DNA of 64,000 nucleotides. It comes from Mastigocoleus sp. MO_188.B34. Its GTDB lineage: Bacteria > Cyanobacteriota > Cyanobacteriia > Cyanobacteriales > Nostocaceae. The stretch is taken from contig NZ_JASJDK010000001.1 of the NCBI RefSeq assembly GCF_030065675.1, positions 62,001-126,000 on the forward strand. Direction: 5' to 3'. This document shows, in pieces, positions 35,183-44,993 of the stretch; the first letter of the stretch is position 1; each line of letters opens with the position of its first letter. The position numbers and the translations under genes are program-made. The notes beneath the pieces were generated by a model. That model saw only the letters and a list, made by a program, of their open reading frames with translations, did no database searches and was not told the DNA's origin.

Positions 35183-35506
35183 TTATGAAGCTAATGCAAC
35201 TTCTACAACTTCCTGTAACTCGCCTTTTTGGTACAATTCGTACATAATGTCAGCACCACCGATGAATTCGCCATTAATATATGTCTGGGGAATTGTGGGC
35301 CAGTTAGAATACTCTTTAATACCTTGGCGGATATCGTAGTCTTCTAAAACATCAAAAGTTTCAAAGGGAACTCCCAAAGAGTTGAGAATTTGTACGACAT
35401 TGTTAGAAAAACCGCACATGGGCATTAGTTTGGAACCCTTCATAAAAACCATTATCTTGTTTTGTTTGATGAGGTTCTCAATACGTTCTTTTATCTCTGG
35501 CGTCAT
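35183..35506 (-). CDS. grxD: Monothiol CGFS glutaredoxin (Grx4 type)
   Basis: This 107-residue monothiol glutaredoxin has the CGFS active site at residues 31-34 and the conserved glutathione contacts ([30 protein letters not shown]). Such proteins bind a [2Fe-2S] cluster bridged by glutathione, as homodimers or as heterodimers with BolA, and carry or sense Fe-S clusters. A BolA gene lies 230 bases upstream on the same strand, which strongly supports a functional pair. The short gap between them holds an IS200/IS605-like hairpin. Confidence 0.97.
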   Translation of the reverse strand: MTPEIKERIENLIKQNKIMVFMKGSKLMPMCGFSNNVVQILNSLGVPFETFDVLEDYDIRQGIKEYSNWPTIPQTYINGEFIGGADIMYELYQKGELQEVVEVALAS

Positions 35507-35650
35507 GGTTATGTACCTATAATTTCTGAGTTAATGAGCGTTTGTTTGAACTGTTAAGATTACAAGCAACGTAGATGTATTCCAAACCAATCGCCACCGG
35601 AAATGTAAGGATAGCAGAATTGGTGAGTATAAACAATTAGTACGCTTAAG

Positions 35651-35670
35651 CCTCTGACTTTAGTCGGGGG
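35651..35670. mobile_element. Possible IS200/IS605-type end hairpin, relic
   Basis: CCTCTGACTTTAGTCGGGGG folds into a stem with GACT/AGTC at its tip and G-T wobbles below. It resembles the subterminal hairpins and guide-RNA ends of IS200/IS605-family elements. No tnpA or tnpB lies nearby, so this would be a solo remnant. Low certainty. Confidence 0.35.
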
Positions 35671-35736
35671 TTGCTGACTGATACACTCGCTCAATATTTG
35701 TAAGTTTAACCTTGGCGAACAGCATATGCTGTCCCT

Positions 35737-35976
35737 CTATTGGGGGGTTAATGTTTTCAGTGCCAAAGCATGAATAGCTTCACTTGACATTGCTTCATTT
35801 AGCGCACCGTAAACCAATTGGTGTTGTTGCACCAGTCTTTTACCTTCAAACTGCGATGATACTACAGTAACTTGGTAATGGTCTCCACCACCAGTTAAGT
35901 CTTGTACTTCTACTTGAGCATCAGGAAGCTCCGCCTTAATCATTGCTTCAACTTGCTGCGGACTAATCATCACCAT
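35737..35976 (-). CDS. BolA family protein
   Basis: This 79-residue BolA protein has [32 protein letters not shown] and the conserved C-terminal [12 protein letters not shown]. The invariant histidine in [10 protein letters not shown] is the usual cluster ligand in Grx-BolA complexes, and the variable-loop region carries no extra Cys. The adjacent CGFS glutaredoxin is its likely partner, in Fe-S trafficking or iron sensing. The start is ATG at 35976 or 35970. Confidence 0.95.
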   Translation of the reverse strand: MVMISPQQVEAMIKAELPDAQVEVQDLTGGGDHYQVTVVSSQFEGKRLVQQHQLVYGALNEAMSSEAIHALALKTLTPQ

Positions 35977-36013
35977 CTCTAAAAAACTTCTTTTCTATTA
36001 TGGAACAGATGGA

Positions 36014-36153
36014 GAATTCGGGAGTCAGAAGTCGGGAGTCAAAAGTCAGGAGTTAGAAGTCAGGAGTTAGAAGTCAGGAGTTAGAAGTCAGGATATGACC
36101 TGCGGTCACGCTGCGCTAACAGGAGTCAGGAGTCAGGAGTCAGGAGTAATTAA
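36014..36153. repeat. Short tandemly repeated repeats of GTCAGGAGTTAGAA type
   Basis: Units of AGTCAGGAGTTAGA and AGTCAGG are tandemly arranged, interrupted by ATATGACCTGCGGTCACGC. This is the classical short tandem repeat type of filamentous cyanobacteria. It lies upstream of bolA and downstream of the next minus-strand gene. Confidence 0.8.
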
Positions 36154-36361
36154 TGTAATTTGACCGATTACCAATTACCAATTACCAATCACTAATAAGC
36201 AGAAACCACTGCCTAAAATTCAAGCAGTGGTTTGGATCGTTGGGATGCAAGGATTTTAACTGAAATCAAAATATCCAAGCCCTATCGGGTTATGAGTATT
36301 CTGTGAGACAGCTTTGCCGTCATGCTTTTTATATCGCGGTTGAAAAAGAAAAAAATCGCTA

Positions 36362-36964
36362 TTATTTTTGAGATGAAGAAGTGTTGCTAGCACCACTACC
36401 AAAAGGAGAATCAACAAAACCCAATTCTAATAATTGTTGATAAGCTTTTTTACCTAAATCCCGCGTTGGCATTTGACTTTTAATAATTTGTACCAACAAA
36501 GGTACAGCAAGAGATGGTTTGTTTTGTGCTCGATGTACTAAAGCTAGTTGATAAGTAGCTTCATCACGCATTTGGGCTGTGTCTCGTGCTTTTTTCCTTA
36601 AAGTATCGGCAACTCTATTATCTATTCCAGAAAAACTAGAATTTAGTTGCTGGTAGAAATTTGATAGTTGATTAAAAACGGATCTAGCATCTTGAAGCTT
36701 TTTTGCCGCTTCTGAATAATTTTGGGATGAAACAGCATTACTCGCATCGCTCATTAAGCGCTTGCCATTTTCAATGCTGAGTAAAGCACCACTTTGACCT
36801 GTTGGACGGAGAGTATTCGGGTCGTTAGGGTCAATAGGCTGTACATTATTACCCGTATCTGGTAGGTTCTGTACCTGAGCTTGGGCTGGTGATAGCGAGC
36901 TTAAAGTAGCTATCATTACCAATGAAACGAAGCGAATCAAAGAAGCAGTTGCAGCAATTTTCAT
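36362..36964 (-). CDS. Exported cyanobacterial protein of unknown function
   Basis: This protein of about 200 residues starts with a good signal peptide (MKIAATASLIRFVSLVMIAT, with a cleavage site near AQAQ). A Pro/Asp/Asn-rich linker follows, then helical repeats that look TPR-like (SSQNYSEAAKKLQDARSVFN, ATYQLALVHRAQNKPSLAVP). I know similar unnamed periplasmic proteins in cyanobacteria. I chose ATG at 36964 because it starts the signal peptide; an upstream ATG at 37042 would add 26 residues. It is divergent from the subtilase gene. Confidence 0.8.
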   Translation of the reverse strand: MKIAATASLIRFVSLVMIATLSSLSPAQAQVQNLPDTGNNVQPIDPNDPNTLRPTGQSGALLSIENGKRLMSDASNAVSSQNYSEAAKKLQDARSVFNQLSNFYQQLNSSFSGIDNRVADTLRKKARDTAQMRDEATYQLALVHRAQNKPSLAVPLLVQIIKSQMPTRDLGKKAYQQLLELGFVDSPFGSGASNTSSSQK

Positions 36965-37136
36965 GTGGTTAATCCGCGCGACAACTAAATACAAGAGGGA
37001 TAGAAACTTGAGGTATCTTAACTCTGTTTTGTTGTTTGACAAAGCAAACCCACATACTAAGTTTCTCAGATTTAGACCGGTATTTGCTTGAATTAAGTTC
37101 CCAGTCCTTTTCTAGACACCAATTGACACCACTGCC

Positions 37137-39239
37137 ATGAAAAATTCAACTGACCCTTATGCTTTTTCTTCGTCTGGTATTTCACCCAATAATTTAGGAG
37201 TTGTTTTACAACGAGGTGGGGAAGAATTAATTTTAGAAAAAGCTTTAGATAGATTTACTATTCGCCCACAAAATAATATCGCGTCACAAAAACTTTCTCC
37301 AAATTTTTTGAGTACTTGGATTTGCTCTATCCCTAAAATGGATTTGGAATTATTTAGTGTTACACCTACAAGGCTCGAAGCTGCGATGGTGCAAGCACGT
37401 TCTAGCCAAAATATTATTTTTGCTTCCCATGTATATAAGTTGAGGGACTATCCGGGAACTTTTGTTTATTTAAGCGACCAAATTACTATTGAATTTGCTG
37501 CAGAGGTAAATGACAAAAAAATTCTTGCGATCACTGCTGAATTTGGTTTAGTCAAGGAGCGACCAGTTCTTGGTTTAGTAAACACTTGGGTTTTTTTAGT
37601 TAGCAAACAAGCTACGGAAAATCCGATCAAAATAGCTAACCGTCTCACAGGCTTTTCTGAAATATTGGCAGCAGAGGCAAATATCATTATTCAAGCCGAG
37701 CCCCACTACAAACCACGAGAACCACTTTATCCACAACAATGGTATCTCAATCATAATGGTGGTAATTTGTTGGCTCCTGGCGCTCATATTGACGTAGAAA
37801 AAGCCTGGGATGTAACTCGCGGGGTTCGTTCTGTAGTTGTGGCTGTAGTAGATGATTCCTTCGACCTGGATCATCCAGACTTTCAAGGGGTTGGTAAAAT
37901 AGTTGCTCCTAGAGATTTAAAAGAAAACGATTTTTTGCCTTTACCTAATGAGAAAGAAACAAGTCATGGTACCGCTTGTGCAGGAATAGTTTTAGCCGAA
38001 GAAAATAGTATTGGAATTACGGGAGTCGCACCTGGTTGTACGTTAATGCCGATTCGTACCACCGGATACCTTGACGACCGATCCGTCGAAGAAATTTTTG
38101 AATGGGCTATTGACAAGGGCGCATCTATAATCTCCTGTAGCTGGGGTGCATCTGCTGTTTATTTCCCCTTGTCCTTACGCCAACGGGCTGTAATTACTCG
38201 CGCTGCAACACAAGGGCGTAATGGTAAGGGTTGCGTTATTTTATTTGCTGCCGGTAATGCTAATCGTCCAATTGACGGAACTGTTTACGAACAGGGATGG
38301 ATTAAAAATATTTTACGGGGTAATACAAAATGGCTAAATGGTTTTGGAGTGCATCCTGATGTAATTACAGTATCTGCCGCTACAAGTATGAATAAAAAAG
38401 CAGCCTATAGTAATTGGGGAAGGAATATTTCTGTATGCGCTCCTAGTAATAATGCATTACCGGGAATGTGGTTTCAAGAAACTGGTTTTGTTTATACACA
38501 GCCATCAATTAGACAACCAGTTTATGGAAGAGGAATGTTAACTACTGACCAATTGGGTGCTGCTGGTTATGGGAAAGGTAACTTCACCAGCAATTTTGGC
38601 GGTACTTCCAGCGCAACTCCAGTTGTAGCCGGTGTTGCAGCATTAATTTTGTCGGTAAACCCAAACCTAACTGCAAAGCAGGTAAAACATATTTTGCAAG
38701 AAACCACCGACAAAATTGTAGACTCCGAACCTGACCCCCAATTAGGATTACGTTTGGGAAGTTACGACGAAAATGGACATTCACAATGGTTTGGTTACGG
38801 TAAAGTTAATGCCGCAAAAGCAGTACAAGTAGCGCGGGCTTCTACCATTGCTTCACCTCTTGCAACTAAACAAGTCGGTGGGAGCAATCGTACCCGTTTA
38901 GTTATTCCAGACAATGACAGCCGTGGGGTCAAAAGTAGAATTTCAATAACTGATTCTAGCCCAATCAAAGATATTCAGGTCACGGTGGACGTGAATCACG
39001 AGTTTTTAGGTGATTTGGAAATTTATTTATTTGCCCCAAACAATCAAAAAGTATTACTGCAAAATCGAACTTTGGGGCGTCAAACTTATTTAAATAAAAC
39101 TTATACGACGCGATCAAATCCTGCGCTTAAGCAATTTTTATCAATTTCAGCCAAAGGAAATTGGCAAATATTGATAATTGACTTAGCTCTTCAGGATATA
39201 GGAAGTCTGAATAGTTGGGAATTAGTCCTAGGGATTTAA
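37137..39239 (+). CDS. Subtilase-family serine protease with C-terminal P-domain
   Basis: This 700-residue S8 protease has the catalytic triad D239 (VAVVDDSFD), H277 (SHGTACAGIV) and S491 (GGTSSATPVVAG), with oxyanion Asn374 (AAGNAN). About 200 residues precede the catalytic domain, and a proprotein-convertase P-domain (beta-sandwich) occupies residues about 565-700. No signal peptide is visible, so it may be cytosolic. The layout matches the calcium-dependent protease PrcA described from Anabaena, but I cannot confirm orthology. It is monocistronic, divergent from an exported protein. Confidence 0.93.
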   Translation: MKNSTDPYAFSSSGISPNNLGVVLQRGGEELILEKALDRFTIRPQNNIASQKLSPNFLSTWICSIPKMDLELFSVTPTRLEAAMVQARSSQNIIFASHVYKLRDYPGTFVYLSDQITIEFAAEVNDKKILAITAEFGLVKERPVLGLVNTWVFLVSKQATENPIKIANRLTGFSEILAAEANIIIQAEPHYKPREPLYPQQWYLNHNGGNLLAPGAHIDVEKAWDVTRGVRSVVVAVVDDSFDLDHPDFQGVGKIVAPRDLKENDFLPLPNEKETSHGTACAGIVLAEENSIGITGVAPGCTLMPIRTTGYLDDRSVEEIFEWAIDKGASIISCSWGASAVYFPLSLRQRAVITRAATQGRNGKGCVILFAAGNANRPIDGTVYEQGWIKNILRGNTKWLNGFGVHPDVITVSAATSMNKKAAYSNWGRNISVCAPSNNALPGMWFQETGFVYTQPSIRQPVYGRGMLTTDQLGAAGYGKGNFTSNFGGTSSATPVVAGVAALILSVNPNLTAKQVKHILQETTDKIVDSEPDPQLGLRLGSYDENGHSQWFGYGKVNAAKAVQVARASTIASPLATKQVGGSNRTRLVIPDNDSRGVKSRISITDSSPIKDIQVTVDVNHEFLGDLEIYLFAPNNQKVLLQNRTLGRQTYLNKTYTTRSNPALKQFLSISAKGNWQILIIDLALQDIGSLNSWELVLGI

Positions 39240-39370
39240 TAATTCAAGCAATTGAAACTAAAAATCACAGTTAAAGTAACAGAATTCAGAATAATATGTC
39301 GCCGATCTGTAACAGTCTATATAAAGCAAGCAATACTTAAGAAGTAAACAATTATTTAAGAGTTGGGTAC

Positions 39371-40129
39371 TTAAGAGTTGGGAATTTCTGCAAAAGGAGA
39401 GGAATTGATTTCGGATTGGCGTTCATCCAATTGCTGAAGTTTACTTAGTAATTTAGCAGTGAGAAGTTTGGCATCTTTCTTGATGCAATTGCCGATAAAA
39501 TCCTTCACTTGTATGGGCTTTCCAATGTTAATACTCGCATCATCACCCCAACTGGGATAAGGTTGGCTATAATTAATCGCAATTGGTACGATTTTGATTC
39601 CTAAGCTGGGATTACTTGATTCAGCAGTTAAAGCTAAACGCGAAATACCTGGTTTTAAAGGATGAATTAAACCATCGCGAAATATGTCGCCCTCTGGATA
39701 AATAACTAATATTTCCCCTTCTACCAATAACTCAATGCTATAACGCAAAGAAGCAATAGAAGGACGACGAGTATCTACGGGGAATCCTCCCATTTTGCGT
39801 ACAAACCAACCTTGGAGTCCTTGGCATTCATTCATCGTGACCATAAAACGCAAGTCTCTTCCTGTGACACAGCGACCTGCTGCAAAGGGTAGAAGTAATG
39901 AATCCCAACGCGCTCTGTGGGTTGGGGCAAGAATAATAGGGCCTGTGCGAGGTAGATTTTCTTTACCGGTAATTCGAACTTGCCGAAAAAATAAAGGCAA
40001 AAGAAGATTACGCCCTAGGATGTAGGCAATGGTGCTCAGCCAAGGAGAAACATTGTAATTTATTCTGGAAAGATTATTCCGTAATGGCTTTTGTTCGGGG
40101 ACATGGGATAAAGAGTAAAAATCTATCAT
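39371..40129 (-). CDS. 1-acyl-glycerol-3-phosphate acyltransferase family protein (PlsC domain)
   Basis: This 252-residue acyltransferase has the catalytic HX4D motif at residues 71-76 (HRARWD) and the substrate-binding motif IYPEGDIFRDG. It would acylate lysophosphatidic acid or a related acceptor in membrane lipid synthesis. Cyanobacteria carry several paralogues, so the exact acceptor is open. A hydrophobic stretch around residues 33-50 (TIAYILGRNLLLPLFF) suggests membrane association. It is followed on the same strand by nothing co-directional within 130 bases. Confidence 0.9.
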   Translation of the reverse strand: MIDFYSLSHVPEQKPLRNNLSRINYNVSPWLSTIAYILGRNLLLPLFFRQVRITGKENLPRTGPIILAPTHRARWDSLLLPFAAGRCVTGRDLRFMVTMNECQGLQGWFVRKMGGFPVDTRRPSIASLRYSIELLVEGEILVIYPEGDIFRDGLIHPLKPGISRLALTAESSNPSLGIKIVPIAINYSQPYPSWGDDASINIGKPIQVKDFIGNCIKKDAKLLTAKLLSKLQQLDERQSEINSSPFAEIPNS

Positions 40130-40239
40130 CTTGGTAGCTGCTGATTGGAAATTCGTATGTGATTAAATCTTCATTAGTAACACCGTAGATTTTCTTTACT
40201 CACTTGTGTGATACTAGCGGGACAGTTTTGTCTCTGTCC

Positions 40240-40728
40240 TTACAGTTTTTTTTTCGTTCTTCGAGCAGCAAACCAAGTTTGTAATTGTTGCCGGCAATCA
40301 GCCTCTAAAACTCCTCCAATAACCTGCAAATTGTGATTAGAGGCCGCACTATCGGGAATATTCATTGTGGTTCGAATCGCCCCAGTTTTTGGATCGTCGA
40401 CTCCGTATACCAAAAGTTTTAAACGTGATTGTACTATAGCGCCAGCACACATCGGACAAGGTTCCAAGGTCACATAAAGAGTGCAGTCCTGCAAACGCCA
40501 ATTTTGCAAACTTTGGGTTGCTGTTTTGATGGCGATAATTTCCGCATGACCCGTAGGGTCGTGGTCTCTTTGTTTTCTATTACCTGCTTCTGCAATTACA
40601 TTTTCAAATGAATCAATAATCACAGCGCCAACAGGAACTTCACCGCAATTACCTGCAGCCTCAGCTACTTCTAATGCACGGCTCATCCATTTCCGATGTA
40701 TAAGATATTCTGAATAATCGAATAACAT
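40240..40728 (-). CDS. tadA: tRNA-specific adenosine deaminase
   Basis: This 162-residue zinc deaminase converts A34 to inosine in tRNA-Arg(ACG). The zinc and catalytic motif is HAE (His61, Glu63) and PCPMC supplies Cys91 and Cys94. Length and motifs fit TadA rather than a free cytosine/guanine deaminase. The C-terminus is a short basic run (RRTKKKL) encoded by an A-tract. It lies 164 bases downstream of grxC on the same strand, but a terminator separates them. Confidence 0.94.
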   Translation of the reverse strand: MLFDYSEYLIHRKWMSRALEVAEAAGNCGEVPVGAVIIDSFENVIAEAGNRKQRDHDPTGHAEIIAIKTATQSLQNWRLQDCTLYVTLEPCPMCAGAIVQSRLKLLVYGVDDPKTGAIRTTMNIPDSAASNHNLQVIGGVLEADCRQQLQTWFAARRTKKKL

Positions 40729-40812
40729 ATTTAAAGTGGGAGAACAGTGATTCGAATGTCGGAATAATGTAGCAAGACAATTTAAGGTTTACCCTAGAAA
40801 ATTTACGCTTAG

Positions 40813-40849
40813 AGAAAAAATATATGGGATAGCCTAGTTTGCCATCCCA
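40813..40849 (-). terminator. Rho-independent terminator of grxC
   Basis: Read on the minus strand, TGGGAT-GGC pairs with GCT-ATCCCA and is followed by TATATTTTTT. The hairpin lies 43 bases after the grxC stop codon. Confidence 0.8.
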
Positions 40850-40891
40850 CAAAAAGAAGATTTTATCCAGAATATATTTTTTTAAAGCGAT

Positions 40892-41206
40892 CTACATTGG
40901 TGATTTTGCTAATATTGTGTCAAGTTGGCTTTGACTATCCAGTTGATACAAATCGTCGCAACCACCTATATGCTGATTATTAATAAAAATCTGCGGTACC
41001 GTGCGACGCCCATTAGCGCGCTCCGACATTTTATTCCTTGCCTCAGTATTACCGTCAATTTTATATTCAGTAAACTTTACGCCTTTCCACCACAACAGCA
41101 TTTTTGCACGGATGCAATAAGGACAAGTTTGCCAAGTGTAGATTTCAACATTTGCTTTAATACGTTTGGGATCTCTTCCTAGCAATGGATTCAGAAATTC
41201 AAGCAT
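40892..41206 (-). CDS. grxC: Glutaredoxin 3 (dithiol)
   Basis: This 104-residue dithiol glutaredoxin has the CPYC active site (Cys28, Cys31), the cis-Pro loop RTVPQIFIN and the GG motif GGCDDLYQL. It reduces protein disulfides and glutathionylated proteins using glutathione. A leader of about 18 residues precedes the thioredoxin fold and is not predicted to be a signal. It is read alone, ending at a strong terminator. Confidence 0.96.
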   Translation of the reverse strand: MLEFLNPLLGRDPKRIKANVEIYTWQTCPYCIRAKMLLWWKGVKFTEYKIDGNTEARNKMSERANGRRTVPQIFINNQHIGGCDDLYQLDSQSQLDTILAKSPM

Positions 41207-41604
41207 CTTAAAAAATATAATATTGGAACCATATTTTCTTTAGCCTAGCAGTAGAAAGCTCGGTGTATCTTAAGTTTCTGGTAGCCTAGGTGGAATTAAT
41301 AAATTCCAAGAAAGCATAATTCTTCAAAGGAGAAGTTTAGATGTGATTCTGGTGACTAGGTTTAGATGTGATTCTGGTGACTAGAATTACTAAAATAAAT
41401 ATCTCCTGTACTCCTTTCTACATTCCCGCAAAATATACACAGTTATTGTCGAAAAATGTAGTTAATTGCCAGTATTTAGCAGCAAAACTTAACACGACAC
41501 GAGTGTTAACTATTTTCCATAGGTATACTTGCTTTGGTAGACTTGAAAACTGAAAAGGTTATTCGCAAACAACGCAGAATCAAGCTATCGAGAGGGCAGA
41601 CTTC

Positions 41605-42642
41605 GTGGAAAATACTCTGGGATTAGAGATCATTGAGGTAGTAGAACAAGCAGCGATTGCATCTTCGCGCTGGATGGGTAAAGGTGAAAAAAATACCGCC
41701 GATCAAGTTGCTGTAGAAGCAATGCGGGAGCGAATGAATAAAATTCATATGCGCGGACGTATTGTAATTGGTGAAGGAGAACGGGACGATGCACCCATGC
41801 TCTATATTGGCGAAGAAGTCGGTATTTGCGCCAGACCTGATGCCAAAGATTTCTGTAACCCAGAAGAATTAGTTGAAATTGATATTGCAGTCGATCCATG
41901 TGAAGGCACCAACTTGGTAGCCTATGGTCAAAATGGTTCTATGGCTGTTTTAGCAATTTCAGAAAAAGGTGGTTTATTTGCTGCACCTGACTTTTACATG
42001 AAAAAATTAGCGGCTCCAGCGCCGGCAAAAAATCATGTAGATATTAATAAGTCTGCCACCGAAAATTTAAAAATTCTTTCCGAGTGCTTAAATCGTTCGG
42101 TTGAGGAATTGGTAGTAGTGGTAATGGATCGTCCCCGCCACAAAGAACTGATTCAAGAAATTCGTAGCTGTGGAGCAAGGGTACGCTTGATCAGTGATGG
42201 AGATGTTTCCGCTGCAATTTCTTGTGCTTTTGAAGGTACCAATATCCATGCACTTATGGGAATTGGTGCAGCACCTGAAGGCGTGATTTCCGCTGCTGCA
42301 ATGCGTTGTTTGGGCGGACATTTCCAAGGACAATTAATATACGATCCTGAAATAGTAAAAACAGGTTTAATTGGGGAGAGCAAAGAAAGTAATCTTGCTC
42401 GCCTCAAAGAAATGGGTATTAATGACCCCGATAAGACTTATAATGCCGAAGAACTAGCTTGTGGAGAAACCGTATTGTTTGCAGCTTGCGGTATTACTCC
42501 CGGTACCTTGATGGAAGGGGTTCGCTTTTTCCATGGTGGTGCAAGAACTCAAAGCTTAGTAATTTCCAGTCAATCCAAAACTGCCCGTTTTGTTGATACT
42601 GTTCATATGTTCGGTGAGCCTCAACGCTTACAACTTAAATAA
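41605..42642 (+). CDS. glpX: Fructose-1,6/sedoheptulose-1,7-bisphosphatase, class II
   Basis: This 345-residue GlpX-type phosphatase is the bifunctional Calvin-cycle enzyme of cyanobacteria, dephosphorylating fructose-1,6- and sedoheptulose-1,7-bisphosphate. Metal-site motifs are [20 protein letters not shown] and [11 protein letters not shown]. The start is GTG at 41605, ten bases after a GAGAGGG ribosome-binding site. It is followed 144 bases downstream by hemA on the same strand, but a repeat-rich, hairpin-forming spacer separates them. Confidence 0.97.
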   Translation: MENTLGLEIIEVVEQAAIASSRWMGKGEKNTADQVAVEAMRERMNKIHMRGRIVIGEGERDDAPMLYIGEEVGICARPDAKDFCNPEELVEIDIAVDPCEGTNLVAYGQNGSMAVLAISEKGGLFAAPDFYMKKLAAPAPAKNHVDINKSATENLKILSECLNRSVEELVVVVMDRPRHKELIQEIRSCGARVRLISDGDVSAAISCAFEGTNIHALMGIGAAPEGVISAAAMRCLGGHFQGQLIYDPEIVKTGLIGESKESNLARLKEMGINDPDKTYNAEELACGETVLFAACGITPGTLMEGVRFFHGGARTQSLVISSQSKTARFVDTVHMFGEPQRLQLK

Positions 42643-42655
42643 TATTAGGGCATAG

Positions 42656-42763
42656 GGGATGGGGCATAGATCTGTAGATCGTGGGGATTGGGAAATAAGA
42701 TAAATCAATACTCTTAGTTCCCAACCCCCATCCCCAATCCCGAGACCCAATACCCAATCCCCA
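42656..42763. repeat. G-rich/C-rich repeat spacer able to fold back
   Basis: GGGGATTGGGAA (about 42682) is partly complementary to TTCCCAACCCCC (about 42718), with runs of CCCAATCCC-type units after it. Such GGGATTGGG/CCCAATCCC short repeats are frequent between genes in filamentous cyanobacteria. A related hairpin lies at 53919-53994. Confidence 0.6.
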
Positions 42764-42786
42764 ATTAGTTATTAAAAGTTTAAAAG

Positions 42787-44073
42787 ATGAATATAGTAGT
42801 TATTGGGTTGAGCCATAAAACAGCACCTGTGGAAGTTAGGGAAAAATTGAGCATCCCAGAGCCACAAGTAGAAAGTGCAATTGCAAATTTATTAAGTTAT
42901 GCAAATATTGATGAAGTTGCAATCCTTAGTACTTGTAACCGTTTAGAGATTTACATTGTTTCTTCTGAAACTGAGCAGGGGCTGCGAGAAGTTACTCAAT
43001 TTCTTTCCGAACACAGTAAATTACCCATTCCTTCTCTGAGACCTCATTTATTTGTCTTATTGCACCAAGATGCGGTTATGCATCTAATGCGAGTATCTGC
43101 AGGGTTGGATAGCTTGGTACTAGGAGAGGGACAAATCTTAGCCCAAGTCAAGAATACTCATAAACTGGGACAACAGTACCAAGGTATTAAAACTATTTTG
43201 AATCGATTGTTCAAACAAGCTATCACTGCTGGTAAGCGGGTACGTACTGAAACCAGTATTGGTACGGGTGCAGTTTCCATTAGTTCTGCAGCAGTGGAAT
43301 TAGCACAGATGAAATTGAACAGTTTGAATGGTTGTAGAGTAGCAATTCTCGGTGCTGGTAAAATGTCGAGGCTGCTAGTGCAACATTTAGTATCAAAAGG
43401 TGCTACAGAAATTTCTATTATAAATCGTTCTTTAGGAAGAGCTGAAAAACTGGCAAAACAATTTGCTGAGTACGAAATCAGGACTCATCTTCTAGCGGAT
43501 ATGATGTCAGTTATTAGTGAGAGTAATTTAGTATTTACCAGTACTTCGGCGACTGAACCAATTCTGGATCGCGTTGGATTAGAACCAGTAGTAAAATCCG
43601 ATAGTTCGTTAATGTTAATTGATATTTCCGTTCCGCGAAATATTCATGCAAATGTTAATGAGATAGAGAAGGTACAGGCTTTTAATGTTGATGACTTAAA
43701 AGCAGTGGTAGCCCAAAATCAAGAAAGTCGTCGCCAAATAGCTCAAGAAGCTGAAGGACTTTTGGAAGATGAGTCAATGACCTTTGATATTTGGTTGCGT
43801 AGCTTGGAAACTGTTTCTACTATTAGCAGTTTGCGAAATAAAATAGAAACAATCCGCAAACAAGAATTAGAGAAAGCTTTATCAAGGTTGGGTTCAGAGT
43901 TTGCTGATAAGCACCAAGAAGTTATAGAAGCTTTAACTCGAGGTATTGTTAATAAAATTTTGCATGACCCAATGGTACAGTTGAGGGCACAGCAAGATGT
44001 AGAAGCAAGAGAAAATTGCATGCAAACTCTACAAACGCTATTTAATCTCGATGCGGAGAAAATATTTAATTAG
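42787..44073 (+). CDS. hemA: Glutamyl-tRNA reductase
   Basis: This 428-residue enzyme reduces glutamyl-tRNA to glutamate-1-semialdehyde, the first committed step to haem and chlorophyll. The catalytic Cys50 is in [12 protein letters not shown]. The NADPH domain has the glycine motif [10 protein letters not shown]. The C-terminal helical dimerisation domain contains [17 protein letters not shown]. The N-terminal [17 protein letters not shown] is diagnostic. It is likely under separate control from glpX. Confidence 0.98.
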   Translation: MNIVVIGLSHKTAPVEVREKLSIPEPQVESAIANLLSYANIDEVAILSTCNRLEIYIVSSETEQGLREVTQFLSEHSKLPIPSLRPHLFVLLHQDAVMHLMRVSAGLDSLVLGEGQILAQVKNTHKLGQQYQGIKTILNRLFKQAITAGKRVRTETSIGTGAVSISSAAVELAQMKLNSLNGCRVAILGAGKMSRLLVQHLVSKGATEISIINRSLGRAEKLAKQFAEYEIRTHLLADMMSVISESNLVFTSTSATEPILDRVGLEPVVKSDSSLMLIDISVPRNIHANVNEIEKVQAFNVDDLKAVVAQNQESRRQIAQEAEGLLEDESMTFDIWLRSLETVSTISSLRNKIETIRKQELEKALSRLGSEFADKHQEVIEALTRGIVNKILHDPMVQLRAQQDVEARENCMQTLQTLFNLDAEKIFN

Positions 44074-44189
44074 AAAATAGCTTCATTGAAAATAGCTAAT
44101 TGTCATCAGTTTACCTTATATTATTCCAGGGTAAGTATCAAAAATACTTAAATACTGTACAGCGATCGATAATACAGTCTTAGCAAATC

Positions 44190-44325
44190 CTTGATCGCTG
44201 ACAACTGATAACTGTATTCCGTAAGAGCATGGCGTCAGCCGCCGCCATAAACTGTTAGTAAAGCGTGCGCGGTCTAGCGTAAGCGTACTGTAAGTATTGC
44301 GCATTAACTGTCAACTGATAACTAA
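44190..44325. repeat. Low-complexity intergenic repeats
   Basis: CTGACAACTGATAACTG near 44198 and CTGTCAACTGATAACT near 44306 flank GCG-rich strings of the GCGTAAGCG type. They belong to the dispersed short repeat class of this genome. A 62-codon minus-strand frame covering this region is not a gene. Confidence 0.5.
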
Positions 44326-44993
44326 ACTTCAATCCACTTACGTAGCAAGTTCGCATGAGTTTTGGCTGCTATGTCAAACTCTGCTGTCTTACCATATTTG
44401 TGATACATGGCTTGCTTAAGGGTATCCAAATCAAATAAAATTTCTCTCTCGTGAACATCGCGAACGTAACTTTGCACCCAACTCACTGCAGCTAATCTTT
44501 TCCCTTCTGTGACTGTTGCTACTCTATGTAAAGTTGTGGAAGGGTAAACAACCATTCCTCCTGCTTCTAGTTTAAAGTTTTGCTCTCCCAAACTAGTATC
44601 GATTACTAGTGCTCCACCACAATAATCATTGGGAGAATTCAGAAATAAAGTAAAAGATATATCGGAACGCATGGGATTTTCACCTCCCATTAATGCATTA
44701 TCAGTATGAGCACCATAATACATTCCCGTCTCATAGCAACTAATAATCATCGGGCGAATGATTTTTGGTTGTACTGCAGCTTGAAACAGCCTATTATTTT
44801 TTAGCGCTTGGGCTATGATACTTCTTACTTCTTTTGTTGTTGTAGCCTTTGATGACAGCTGAGTATTATTTTTTACTTTCTTGGCGAACCATCCAGCTGT
44901 TATTTTACCATCTACGAATTCAGCATCTTTAAGATAAGAGTTAATAAAATTTAACTCATCAGAACTTAGAACATTTTCAATACAAAGAATCAT
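44322..44993 (-). CDS. Fe(II)/2-oxoglutarate-dependent hydroxylase, PKHD/YbiX type
   Basis: This 223-residue dioxygenase has the iron ligands His96 and Asp98 (AHTDNAL) and His156 (TLHRVATV), with the 2-oxoglutarate-binding Arg166 (GKRLAAVSW). It belongs to the YbiX/PiuC group, often associated with iron uptake. Substrate unknown. There is no TonB receptor or bacterioferritin gene next to it. It is transcribed alone, divergent from nothing, with the lipoprotein pair upstream on the same strand. Confidence 0.94.
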   Translation of the reverse strand: MILCIENVLSSDELNFINSYLKDAEFVDGKITAGWFAKKVKNNTQLSSKATTTKEVRSIIAQALKNNRLFQAAVQPKIIRPMIISCYETGMYYGAHTDNALMGGENPMRSDISFTLFLNSPNDYCGGALVIDTSLGEQNFKLEAGGMVVYPSTTLHRVATVTEGKRLAAVSWVQSYVRDVHEREILFDLDTLKQAMYHKYGKTAEFDIAAKTHANLLRKWIEV

